This document shows, one piece after another, positions 1 to 7,330 of a DNA stretch of 8,562 nt. The notes beneath the pieces were generated by a model. That model was not told the DNA's origin, did not search any database, and worked only from the letters and a program-made list of their open reading frames with translations. The DNA lies in the NCBI GenBank assembly GCA_022708585.1, contig JAKIYJ010000052.1:1-8562 (forward strand), read 5' to 3'. The translations under genes were made by a program, and so were the position numbers. How positions within the stretch are numbered: the stretch's first letter is position 1; each line of letters opens with the position of its first letter. This stretch comes from Bacteroidota bacterium. GTDB lineage: Bacteria; Bacteroidota; Bacteroidia; Bacteroidales; JAKIYJ01.

Positions 1-1296
1 GTGTTGTACATTTTGGACGAGCCCAGTATCGGACTACATCAACGCGATAATTTACAGCTGATCCATTCGTTGAAACAACTTCGAGACAATGGAAATTCAA
101 TTATTGTTGTTGAGCACGATAAAAACATTATGCTTGCGGCTGATTATCTTATTGATTTAGGTCCAGGAGCGGGACGAATGGGTGGTGAAATTGTTTTTGC
201 AGGTGAACCAGCTAAAATGTTAGAAGCTGACACTTTAACTTCTTCTTACTTAAAAGGTAAAAAACGAATTGAAATACCAGCAAAAATTCGAAAAGGAAAT
301 GGAAATTTTTTAATTCTTCGAGGAGCAAAGGGAAACAATTTAAAAAATATCAATGTTTCATTTCCCCTCGGCAAAATGATTTGTGTTACAGGTGTGTCGG
401 GTAGCGGAAAATCTTCTTTGATAACTGAAACCCTTCAGCCTATTTTAAGTCAATATTTTTATCGTTCTTTAAAAGATCCTTTACCTTATGATAGCATTGA
501 AGGATTGGAATATGTTGATAAAGTCGTGGAAGTAAATCAATCACCTATTGGTAGAACACCCCGATCCAATCCTGCAACTTATACGGGTGTTTTTACAGAT
601 ATTAGGAATTTGTTTGCTACGTTGCCTGCTGCTAGAATGAGAGGTTACAAACCTGGCAGATTTTCATTTAATACACCTGGTGGAAGATGTGAAGTTTGTC
701 ATGGAAATGGCTATAAAACCATAGAAATGAATTTTTTACCAGATGTTTATGTTGTATGCGATAACTGTAATGGAATGCGATATAACAGAGAAACACTGGA
801 AATTAGATATAAAGGCAAATCTATTAATGATGTACTTAATATGACTGTTGAGGTTGCAATAGATTTTTTTGAAAATATACCTTCAATATTTTCAAAAATA
901 AAAACATTAAATGATGTAGGATTGGGTTATTTAAAGTTAGGGCAGCAATCAACAACTTTATCGGGCGGCGAAGCACAAAGAGTTAAACTGGCAACAGAAC
1001 TTTCTAAAAAAAACACGGGAAAAACTTTGTATATTTTAGATGAACCTACAACGGGTTTGCATTTTGAAGATGTCAGGATACTTATGAATGTATTGAATCG
1101 CTTTGTAGAACTTGGTAATACCGTATTAATAATTGAACATAATATGGATGTCATTAAAATGGCTGATTATATCATAGACCTTGGTCCCGAAGGTGGTGAA
1201 AGAGGTGGTTATATAGTTTGTGAAGGCACTCCGGAAGAAATTTCAAAAAATGAATCTGGATATACAGCTAAATATTTAAAAAAACATTTGTTATGA
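1..1296 (+). CDS. uvrA: UvrA, excinuclease ABC subunit A (C-terminal 431 residues; 5' end off the window)
   Basis: UvrA is the damage-sensing ATPase of nucleotide excision repair; it acts in the cytoplasm as a dimer and loads UvrB onto damaged DNA. The first codons encode VLYILDEPSIGLHQRDN, the Walker B/D-loop of the first ABC domain, so the GTG at base 1 is an internal valine and not a start; about half of a usual ~940-residue protein is missing to the left. The visible part holds the H-loop of ABC domain I (VVEHD), then ABC domain II: Walker A GVSGSGKSS (residues 131-139 of this fragment), a CxxC...CxxC zinc module (C230, C233, C253, C256), signature LSGGEAQRVKLA (320-331), Walker B LYILDEPTTGLH with catalytic E348, and H380. 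All key residues are present and no frameshift is seen. Its stop overlaps the start of the next gene (ATGA), which indicates one transcript. The family call is certain; Bacteroidota often have uvrA paralogues, so which copy this is cannot be told. Confidence 0.97.
   Translation: MLYILDEPSIGLHQRDNLQLIHSLKQLRDNGNSIIVVEHDKNIMLAADYLIDLGPGAGRMGGEIVFAGEPAKMLEADTLTSSYLKGKKRIEIPAKIRKGNGNFLILRGAKGNNLKNINVSFPLGKMICVTGVSGSGKSSLITETLQPILSQYFYRSLKDPLPYDSIEGLEYVDKVVEVNQSPIGRTPRSNPATYTGVFTDIRNLFATLPAARMRGYKPGRFSFNTPGGRCEVCHGNGYKTIEMNFLPDVYVVCDNCNGMRYNRETLEIRYKGKSINDVLNMTVEVAIDFFENIPSIFSKIKTLNDVGLGYLKLGQQSTTLSGGEAQRVKLATELSKKNTGKTLYILDEPTTGLHFEDVRILMNVLNRFVELGNTVLIIEHNMDVIKMADYIIDLGPEGGERGGYIVCEGTPEEISKNESGYTAKYLKKHLL
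1293..1296 (+). promoter_or_regulatory. ATGA stop/start overlap coupling uvrA and the aspartic protease gene
   Basis: The TGA of uvrA (1294-1296) overlaps the ATG of the protease (1293-1295). No Shine-Dalgarno-like purine run precedes the ATG; the upstream bases are an A/T stretch inside uvrA. Translation of the protease probably depends on termination-reinitiation by ribosomes finishing uvrA. The overlap is read directly; the coupling is inference. Confidence 0.7.
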
Positions 1297-2114
1297 TTTA
1301 TGTACCTTTCAATATTATTGACCTTGATGACAATGGGCAACAAATTGTTATTAATTGTCATATAAATGATAAACCTATCAGAATGGTTGTAGATACAGGA
1401 GCATCAAGAAGTGTAATATCGAATTTTTTTATTGATAATTTACATCAGCAGCAACAAAACAGACATAGGGTACCAGAAGCTCGTGGTACCGGTATTGGCA
1501 ATAACTTACTTTCCAGTTTTAAGGCTATAATTCCTGAACTTACTTTTAAACAGTTTAATATAAAGAATTTTGAATTTATTATTATTGACTTGGAACATAT
1601 TAATGAGGTTTTTGATTATTTAAACTTTCAAAGAATCAATGGATTGTTGGGTTGTGATATTTTAAAATTATGGAAACTAAATATTGACTATAATGATAAA
1701 CAACAGTTTGAGATTTTTTCACCAGATTTAACAGGGTGTCAATTGATTGCAACTTGTATGGTAAAAAATAATTCCTTACGTTTTATTGTTGATACAGGAG
1801 CTTCACGGTCGGTAATTAACCTTGAAACTTTAAATACTTTATTTCCACATATTGAAAAAGAAGTAAATACTTCTCCCATTACAGGTATTGATTCCTCATT
1901 GCCTGATGTGAATGAATTTATTGCTCAAACGGTATCATTCAACGATTTTATTATAGAAAATATACCTTTTTTTACTATGAATCTTGATAATATTAACGAA
2001 CAATACAGGAAAATAAAATTACCAGATATTGATGGGTTGCTTGGCGGTGATATTTTAATGAAATATTCAGCTTTAATAGATTTTACAAGTAATTATATTG
2101 TATTCAAAAGTTAA
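1293..2114 (+). CDS. Tandem retropepsin-like (clan AA) aspartic protease, two domains in one chain
   Basis: Predicted aspartic peptidase with two homologous domains. Domain 1 (about residues 16-142) has the catalytic motif VVDTGASRSVI with D34 and closes with GLLGCDIL (117-124); domain 2 (about 149-273) has IVDTGASRSVI with D167 and GLLGGDIL (248-255). The Asp-Thr-Gly-Ala-Ser motif and the later hydrophobic-hydrophobic-Gly motif are the hallmarks of retropepsins, which normally work as homodimers with one Asp from each subunit. With both Asp present in one chain, an intramolecular pseudo-dimer like pepsin is possible (inference). A TGIG/TGID stretch lies at the flap position in both halves. 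There is no signal peptide or membrane segment, so the protein is predicted cytoplasmic. The ATG overlaps the uvrA stop by four bases, which fixes the start and suggests translational coupling. The substrate is unknown. Bacterial clan AA proteins are known; a link to DNA repair is not established. Confidence 0.85.
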   Translation: MIYVPFNIIDLDDNGQQIVINCHINDKPIRMVVDTGASRSVISNFFIDNLHQQQQNRHRVPEARGTGIGNNLLSSFKAIIPELTFKQFNIKNFEFIIIDLEHINEVFDYLNFQRINGLLGCDILKLWKLNIDYNDKQQFEIFSPDLTGCQLIATCMVKNNSLRFIVDTGASRSVINLETLNTLFPHIEKEVNTSPITGIDSSLPDVNEFIAQTVSFNDFIIENIPFFTMNLDNINEQYRKIKLPDIDGLLGGDILMKYSALIDFTSNYIVFKS

Positions 2115-2134
2115 ATTCACTTTAAAAGGTTATT

Positions 2135-2164
2135 TTTATTTTGAATTATTTTTATCAAAATAAA
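2135..2164. terminator. AT-rich hairpin in the convergent spacer, candidate bidirectional terminator
   Basis: The arms TTTATTTTGA (2135-2144) and TCAAAATAAA (2155-2164) are perfectly complementary over 10 bp around a 10-base loop. The hairpin lies 20 bases after the protease stop and between two convergent genes, where a terminator is expected. The stem has only one G-C pair, so it is weak, and there is no clean U-tract immediately after either arm. Position favours a terminator; sequence alone is modest support in such AT-rich DNA. Confidence 0.4.
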
Positions 2165-2193
2165 TTAATTAATTTCATAGATAAATTAATTAA
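2160..2193. repeat. Short direct repeat ATAAATTAATTAA (two copies) with a 14-bp palindrome
   Basis: The 13-mer ATAAATTAATTAA occurs at 2160-2172 and again at 2181-2193. The first copy runs into a perfect 14-bp palindrome, AAATTAATTAATTT (2162-2175). It lies in the spacer between convergent genes and overlaps the right arm of the hairpin there. It could be a chance product of A/T-rich sequence or a binding site; nothing in the context decides. Confidence 0.45.
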
Positions 2194-2251
2194 AAATATA
2201 GATGAACTTAATTAGAATTTAATTCATAGACTTTTCGGATTGGACTCAGTA

Positions 2252-4129
2252 TTAATTATCTGAGGTTGCAGATTCAAGTCTTTTCATTATAGAGAACATA
2301 AATATAGCCGAGAGCAAGCAGCAAACGATGAATATTGTCCATAGAGCCCATAAGTCGAGGCGGGTCCAGAAGTAGCTGCCAATAAAGAGGAGTTTACTTC
2401 CAACGGCAGTAGCCAGGAGCCAGCCACCCTGCATCAAACCTTGGAACCGTTTAGGAGCGACCTTTGACACGAAGGATAAACCCATTGGGCTCAGGAAGAG
2501 TTCGGCGATAGTTAACACCAGATAACTACTTATTAACCAGTAAGGTACAACTCTGGAAGAGTCTGGTACAGGTTTATATTTAATTACACCATTTTCTATA
2601 TATTGCAGTTCATGAGGAGAAACAACATTAAGAGAAGCAATCATAATAATAAAGAAACCCAGAGCGGCTATAATCATACCGATAGCAATTTTTCGGGGAG
2701 TAGAAGGTTCTATATTTTTCTTTTGGAGCCAGGAGAAAAAGCCCATAACGGGGAATGTAAGAGCTACAATAAATAAAGGGTTAAAAGATTGAAACAGTTC
2801 GGGGGCAATTGGGTTTTCGGCAGAATAGCCTGAAACAAAGTAATAAGTTAATGCTGTACCTGCTGCAAATATTAAAAATCCCCACAATTTTTGAATTGAT
2901 TTTTTCTTTATTATTAATAATACAATACCTACAATTGCAGCAATAAGAGAAAGCATTGATTTCAGGTTAAAGAAAATATTAGTTATAGGGTCAACAGTTT
3001 TAACAACATAATCTCTGGCAAAGAAAGTCAGAGTTAATCCATTTTGGTGAAAAGACATCCAGAAGAAGATGACCACAAAAAACACCAGAATCAAGGAATT
3101 AACTCTTGGGCGTTCTTCTTTTGAAGACATTTGCAATATCCATGATACAAAGCCTATAAATAGTCCTATTGCTAATCCTAATGCAATATTATCCATAAGA
3201 ACATAGAAAATGAATGAAGTAACTATCATTAAACCCAATGATAATAATGAACTTATCCATGCCTGCCTGGTGTTTAGTTTCTGTTCGGGTTTTTGAGTTT
3301 CTGATTCTTTTCTGTCGTTAATTATTTTTTCTTTACTTGGTAAATATTTATTAAAAATAATATAAATAAGTAAAGATATTATCATTGCACCGGCTGCAAT
3401 GCCGAAGGCATAATTATATCCTCTTGAAAATACATTTAAATAGTTATTGGCGAAATTTGTAAAATAATCTGGGGGCAGTTGAGTTATTTGGTTTATACTT
3501 GCTTCTTTGCCTGAGACAGTTAATGCTAATGATTGGAATTTATTAAGGGCATCGGGGTCAGTGATTGTACCGTCGAGGTAAGCGTGGCACATAAAAGGCA
3601 AACTTCCATCGTGCAGGTAACCATTTAATTTGAGGTACCAGTCTCTTATTCCTGACGCTGCAAAAGGTGCAAAAAAGGCACCTATATTAATTCCCATATA
3701 AAAAATCATAAAAGCTGAATCTCTTATTTTATCATATTTAGGGTCATCATAAAGTTGACCTACTACAGCCTGCAAATTTCCTTTAAACAATCCATTACCT
3801 AATGCAATAATCAGAAGTCCTATAAAAGTTATGGTGAGTGACATTCCGGGTATGGCAATTAACAAATAACCGCAAAACATAACAATAAGCCCGACCAAAA
3901 TCACAAGTTTATACCTTTTTGTAGCATCAGCTATAATACCTCCAATCAGTGCGAGTGCATAAATTGCAAAATAAAACCAGCTGTAATAGTCGCCTGCGAC
4001 TTCTTCGCTCAATCCATAACGAGCCTGTAAAAACAATACTAAAATAGCCATCATGGTATAGAAACCAAATCTTTCTCCCATATTTGAGAAAAATGCTACA
4101 AATAAGCCTTTAGGATGTCCTTTAAACAT
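2252..4129 (-). CDS. POT/PTR-family peptide:H+ symporter (peptide MFS transporter)
   Basis: Inner-membrane major facilitator protein predicted to import di- and tripeptides with protons. Supporting motifs: NMGERFGFY (residues 16-24), the local form of the family motif ExxERFxYY; GNGLFKGNLQAVVGQLY (111-127) with the conserved Lys at K116; FYMGINIG (143-150), the PTR2 signature; and ELFLSPMGLS starting at E543, the late-helix motif carrying the conserved Glu. Many hydrophobic segments span the whole length. At 625 residues it is longer than the common ~450-500; the excess comes from a roughly 70-residue hydrophilic insert (about 164-236) and a charged linker near residues 265-290. The first Glu of ExxER is Asn (N16), which may alter proton coupling. 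The gene sits 46 bases downstream of the HhH/barrel gene on the same strand, so it could be read from that transcript; no clear TAnnTTTG element lies in the gap. The family call is firm; the substrate is inferred. Confidence 0.93.
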   Translation of the reverse strand: MFKGHPKGLFVAFFSNMGERFGFYTMMAILVLFLQARYGLSEEVAGDYYSWFYFAIYALALIGGIIADATKRYKLVILVGLIVMFCGYLLIAIPGMSLTITFIGLLIIALGNGLFKGNLQAVVGQLYDDPKYDKIRDSAFMIFYMGINIGAFFAPFAASGIRDWYLKLNGYLHDGSLPFMCHAYLDGTITDPDALNKFQSLALTVSGKEASINQITQLPPDYFTNFANNYLNVFSRGYNYAFGIAAGAMIISLLIYIIFNKYLPSKEKIINDRKESETQKPEQKLNTRQAWISSLLSLGLMIVTSFIFYVLMDNIALGLAIGLFIGFVSWILQMSSKEERPRVNSLILVFFVVIFFWMSFHQNGLTLTFFARDYVVKTVDPITNIFFNLKSMLSLIAAIVGIVLLIIKKKSIQKLWGFLIFAAGTALTYYFVSGYSAENPIAPELFQSFNPLFIVALTFPVMGFFSWLQKKNIEPSTPRKIAIGMIIAALGFFIIMIASLNVVSPHELQYIENGVIKYKPVPDSSRVVPYWLISSYLVLTIAELFLSPMGLSFVSKVAPKRFQGLMQGGWLLATAVGSKLLFIGSYFWTRLDLWALWTIFIVCCLLSAIFMFSIMKRLESATSDN

Positions 4130-4175
4130 AATTTATATAAATTTTAAGTTAATAAATATTATAATAAAACAAATT

Positions 4176-6308
4176 TTAAAATTTGAATCTTAATTGTGCT
4201 TTTATTTCAGATTTATGATTACCTTGTATTTCGGTCAGGCCACTGCCTATAACATCTTTATTTGTATAATAAGTTCTTGCGTAGCGAATCCAGAAATCCA
4301 GATTTCGTGAAACGTGGCAGCGAACTACAATATAAGCTCTGCTTCCTTTATAATAATAAGAAGGTACGGAATAGGCGTATAGCACATCAGATTCAAAAGC
4401 ATAGAGTGCTGCATCATAAGAATCTGTATTAAAAATTGCGTATCTCATATTAAAAGATAAAGGAAAGTTTTTTGGTTTATAGTTTGCGTCCTGATAAATC
4501 AGGTAGCCGTCGCTTGGTTTAGCATCTCCTTTTTCGTATCTAACATATTCAAAGCGATTTTTCAGAGTTAAAGTTGGAGTAACCTGGTATGATATGCTGT
4601 AGCGGTAATTTTGTTTTACTTTATCTTGTAAATAATATATCATTGTATTAGTTTCGGCAGTATTATTCTCTTGTTTTCTTTCTATTTTAGCTCTTCCAGA
4701 CATATAGACCTGTTTAGAAGGTTTATAAAGTAATTCACTAAGGTATTCAACTCCTTTAGAAGGTGCCAATACGCTCGATTTAAGCCAGGGGAACCAGAAG
4801 TTATCAACATAACTTTTAAGTATCCATTGGGGGCTAAATTTAGTTTCGAGACCGATATAAAGACCTCTTTCATTATAAGTATTTGAGCCTTCGGCAAAGC
4901 CAGCAGTATAATAATTTTGAAAATCTTTTGCATAATCACGATGTAGAATAGAGAAAGTAACATTAGGATCTACACTCACAATGAGTCCATTTAAGAAAGC
5001 CATACCTCCATTTTCACTTCTTGCTACTTCACCAAAGAAGTTAATGTTTCTAAAAACATAGTTGTAATCAAGCCCTATTACAGTATTTTCCTTACCATTA
5101 AATTCAAATTGATTGTATGGTTTAATGGTTTTTTGTATTGGATAATCATAAAGATATTTTACCAGAGTACTTCCTATATTGATTCTGTCAGTTTTATAAG
5201 CAAATCTTCCACCATAAATAGTTTCACCTACTGCGTCTTTATTATTCAGTTCAGAAGGAGTAGCATGAATGCCTGATTCATCGAATGAACTAACAAAGAA
5301 ATCTTCAACTGCGAGAGTATCTTCCTGATTTTTAACATTAGCATCGAGTTTTTTATTAGAATAAAATCCTGTTACTTCAAAAAGTCCAATACCAACCGTT
5401 GTTGCTACACCTCGCATAAAGCGGTTTTCATCAGAAGAAGTGCTAGCTTTTAAACCAGGAGCAAATTTTTTAATTAGAATAGCATCAGATGATTTACCGA
5501 ACGAAAGTCCTGTCCATAATGTAAGTCCTTGACCAAATTGAGCCAGATAATCTCCTATTGCGAGTGCCTTAAACTTCCACATATCTTTAATAAATAAGTG
5601 AGCCGAGTAAAAATCGAATCCATTTTTTTGAGTACCTTTAAAGAATTCTTCACCGGGGTCTTTTTCTGCTGTAAAACCAAGACTTATGTTATTATAATAT
5701 TTAAGTCTGAATTTTGTATAAATTCTATTTGGAGAGCCAAGATAACGGGAGTTGGGATTTTTTTGCAAGGCAGAATCACTGATAGGACTATAGCCTTTTT
5801 GTTCTTCAAGATACCGTTGTTCTCTTAAAAAAAATTCGCCTTTTGAATTATTTAATATTTCTTTAAGAGAGAGAGTAGCTCCTTTTACATCTTCTGCAAC
5901 GCGGATATAAGGGGAAATTTTTTCAATAACATCGGGAGTAAAGCCGTCAATTGTTTGGAGTTCATAAATAGTAGCCAGTTTTCCATTTTTTTTAATATGA
6001 TCAAGTAAATTATTTATCTGAATGTCAGTTAAAAAAAAGATTTGCTTCAGTTCATCATAATTAGTTCTGTTAAGATTGATAGGATGTTTTTGCAAATAAT
6101 TGAGCTGGTCTAGTAAGTCTGTAAAGTCAAGTTCTTCTTCTGATTCTTCTGCAAATTTTTCGATTTGCTGTTCAATATTTTCTTCAATTTCTCGAGGAAT
6201 AGTGTCTTCAACCTGAGCCGAAAGTTGATGATTCGGCAAAGATATAAAGCAAAACATAATAAAAAAGGTAATAATAAATTTCATTTGTTTGTCTTTATAA
6301 AAATTCAT
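4176..6308 (-). CDS. Exported helix-hairpin-helix (ComEA-like) domain protein with predicted outer-membrane beta-barrel
   Basis: Large exported protein of unknown function. A hydrophobic segment follows MKF at residues 9-11 and ends at LSAQ (29-32), a likely signal peptidase I site. A strongly acidic stretch (about 34-62) follows, then two helix-hairpin-helix units (about 76-105 and 110-138) that resemble ComEA: HPINLNRTNYDEL and ATIYELQTIDGF...ISPYI. The remaining ~560 residues are rich in alternating polar/aromatic strands and end in LRFKF, a terminal aromatic typical of outer-membrane barrels. The glycine-containing GIG hairpins that contact DNA in classic HhH proteins are replaced by FLT and GFT, so DNA binding is doubtful. 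Two starts are possible: M1 (base 6308, used here) or M9 (base 6284), which gives a more typical signal peptide and 702 residues. It lies 101 bases after the small barrel gene and 46 before the transporter. Related HhH/barrel proteins occur in Bacteroidota, to my recollection; no function is established. Confidence 0.75.
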   Translation of the reverse strand: MNFYKDKQMKFIITFFIMFCFISLPNHQLSAQVEDTIPREIEENIEQQIEKFAEESEEELDFTDLLDQLNYLQKHPINLNRTNYDELKQIFFLTDIQINNLLDHIKKNGKLATIYELQTIDGFTPDVIEKISPYIRVAEDVKGATLSLKEILNNSKGEFFLREQRYLEEQKGYSPISDSALQKNPNSRYLGSPNRIYTKFRLKYYNNISLGFTAEKDPGEEFFKGTQKNGFDFYSAHLFIKDMWKFKALAIGDYLAQFGQGLTLWTGLSFGKSSDAILIKKFAPGLKASTSSDENRFMRGVATTVGIGLFEVTGFYSNKKLDANVKNQEDTLAVEDFFVSSFDESGIHATPSELNNKDAVGETIYGGRFAYKTDRINIGSTLVKYLYDYPIQKTIKPYNQFEFNGKENTVIGLDYNYVFRNINFFGEVARSENGGMAFLNGLIVSVDPNVTFSILHRDYAKDFQNYYTAGFAEGSNTYNERGLYIGLETKFSPQWILKSYVDNFWFPWLKSSVLAPSKGVEYLSELLYKPSKQVYMSGRAKIERKQENNTAETNTMIYYLQDKVKQNYRYSISYQVTPTLTLKNRFEYVRYEKGDAKPSDGYLIYQDANYKPKNFPLSFNMRYAIFNTDSYDAALYAFESDVLYAYSVPSYYYKGSRAYIVVRCHVSRNLDFWIRYARTYYTNKDVIGSGLTEIQGNHKSEIKAQLRFKF

Positions 6309-6378
6309 TATTTATAATAAATTGTATTAATTTTTGGTAATAAATAAAGGTTCATAAAAAGTAGTAATTAATAAAATT

Positions 6379-6403
6379 AAAAAACATTTATAAATATATA
6401 AAT
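6379..6403 (-). terminator. Candidate intrinsic terminator after the 272-residue barrel gene
   Basis: Read on the minus strand, ATTTATA (6397-6403) pairs with TATAAAT (6386-6392) around a 4-base loop and is followed, after one G, by six T (6384-6379). It begins 7 bases after the stop of the barrel gene. The hairpin-plus-T-run order is right, but the stem contains only A-T pairs and would be weak, so read-through into the HhH/barrel gene is plausible. Confidence 0.35.
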
Positions 6404-6409
6404 TGTAAG

Positions 6410-7228
6410 TTAATTAAAATTCCAGAAAAAGGAGACCTGGGGAGAGTAACCAAGAGTTGGGTGGATAGAAGAGGCGAAGTCTAAGTTAAAGTTTTTAAGT
6501 TCCAATCCAAAACCGAAAGTAGTTAAGGCAGGATTGGAAGATATGCCAGCTCTAACATAAAAAGGTTGAATAACGTGATATTCCAGTCCTGCTTTTAAGA
6601 AAGCTTTTTGATTGGTTTCTTGAGATACTTCGGCTGCAAGGGTTGCTTTATCTGAAAATAAATAAGAAACTCCGAATCGGATATTGGCAGGTACTCTTTC
6701 ATTGTTGTAGTCGGTTAGTTTAGGTTGAATGGGATTATAAATATGAGTACCTACGGTAAGATGTTTGGTAATTTTTGACATCAACCCTATTTCAAAGGTA
6801 ACTGCTCCTTTATTACCATATTCTTCACCTATAGAGGTTTGTATATAATCGAGTTGTATGCCAGCTGAAAACTTTTCTCCAAATTTTTTAGCATAGGCGA
6901 TACCGGCTTTGGATTCATTATATTCAGAATAACCGAAATAATTAAAACTTGCTCCAAAAGTACCTGATTTAGTGGGTAAAACAAAGCCTCCACTTTTAAG
7001 GCTTAATTCCTTTACCAGAAATCTATTCTCATAATAGATACCAGCTGCAATATGGTCGTAATAACCTAGACCAGCCTGATTGTTTTGTAATGACCAAAAG
7101 TCAATAAGTGAAACAGAGGCATAACCCATACTTGCCGAACGGCCTCCGGTAGGATCATTCCCATTTCCAGCATAAGTGATAAAATTAATACAGAGAAAAA
7201 GAGTTAACAGTACTATTCTATTTTTCAT
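6410..7228 (-). CDS. Predicted outer-membrane beta-barrel protein, PorV/PorQ-like
   Basis: Exported protein of 272 residues. It starts with a clear signal peptide (MKNRIVLLTLF..., cleavage likely after TYA near residue 20). The mature start GGRSASMGYASVSLIDFWSL with a nearby NNQAGLG resembles the N-terminus of the PorV/PorQ branch of FadL-type barrels (GGR.ASMG.A.V followed by N.A.L). The rest alternates glycine/aromatic strands and short turns, and ends in FFWNFN, as expected for a barrel. It is shorter than PorV and PorQ, so it is more likely a related small barrel than a core T9SS subunit. A TAnnTTTG promoter element lies 43 bases upstream of the ATG and a weak hairpin with a T-run follows the stop, so it may be a separate transcript. 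Its neighbours are recO and the HhH/barrel protein; the PorZ-like gene upstream makes a T9SS or envelope role plausible but unproven. Confidence 0.68.
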   Translation of the reverse strand: MKNRIVLLTLFLCINFITYAGNGNDPTGGRSASMGYASVSLIDFWSLQNNQAGLGYYDHIAAGIYYENRFLVKELSLKSGGFVLPTKSGTFGASFNYFGYSEYNESKAGIAYAKKFGEKFSAGIQLDYIQTSIGEEYGNKGAVTFEIGLMSKITKHLTVGTHIYNPIQPKLTDYNNERVPANIRFGVSYLFSDKATLAAEVSQETNQKAFLKAGLEYHVIQPFYVRAGISSNPALTTFGFGLELKNFNLDFASSIHPTLGYSPQVSFFWNFN

Positions 7229-7270
7229 TATTAAGTTTTTAATATTTAAAATTATTTTTTATTAAGAATG

Positions 7271-7278
7271 CAAATCTA
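7271..7278 (-). promoter_or_regulatory. Bacteroidota-type -7 promoter element for the 272-residue barrel gene
   Basis: On the minus strand this reads TAGATTTG, an exact match to the Bacteroidota -7 consensus TAnnTTTG used by the primary sigma factor. Its end lies 42 bases before the ATG at 7228, so transcription would begin near 7265 and leave a ~37-base A/T-rich leader without a Shine-Dalgarno sequence. A TTTAG at 7300-7304, 21 bases upstream, is a weak match to the -33 TTTG. Good candidate, but 8-base matches occur by chance. Confidence 0.55.
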
Positions 7279-7330
7279 TAAAAAAATATATTTATACCGC
7301 TAAATTATTAATTTTATATATTCATAAAAT

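Noticed and set aside
1..3. GTG as start codon of the first gene
   Set aside because: It encodes the Val before LYILDEPSIGLH in the middle of UvrA; the true start is off the window.
927..1154. 75-codon open frame antisense to uvrA
   Set aside because: It lies opposite the conserved signature/Walker B region of uvrA and has no recognisable domain; its composition is explained by the complementary coding strand.
1469..1490. Two GGTACC hexamers 16 bases apart in the protease gene
   Set aside because: Both fall in coding sequence of the first flap region; two copies of a palindromic hexamer are too little to suggest a regulatory or integration site.
2341..2520. G+C-richer patch (about half G+C by count) inside the transporter gene, suggesting gene transfer or mosaicism
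   Set aside because: It coincides with the conserved late helices (ELFLSP...), and a second patch of similar composition lies near 3541-3600, so codon and residue constraints explain it better than a recombination event.
4130..4175. Promoter for the peptide transporter in the 46-base gap
   Set aside because: A TTTG is present but no TAnnTTTG follows at a suitable distance; the nearest match has a 3-base instead of a 2-base spacer.
4682..4963. 93-codon open frame on the minus strand in another frame
   Set aside because: It is wholly inside the HhH/barrel gene on the same strand, with low-complexity Leu/Ile content and no initiation signal.
5598..5828. 76-codon open frame on the plus strand
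   Set aside because: It is antisense to the HhH/barrel gene, has no family resemblance and no promoter.
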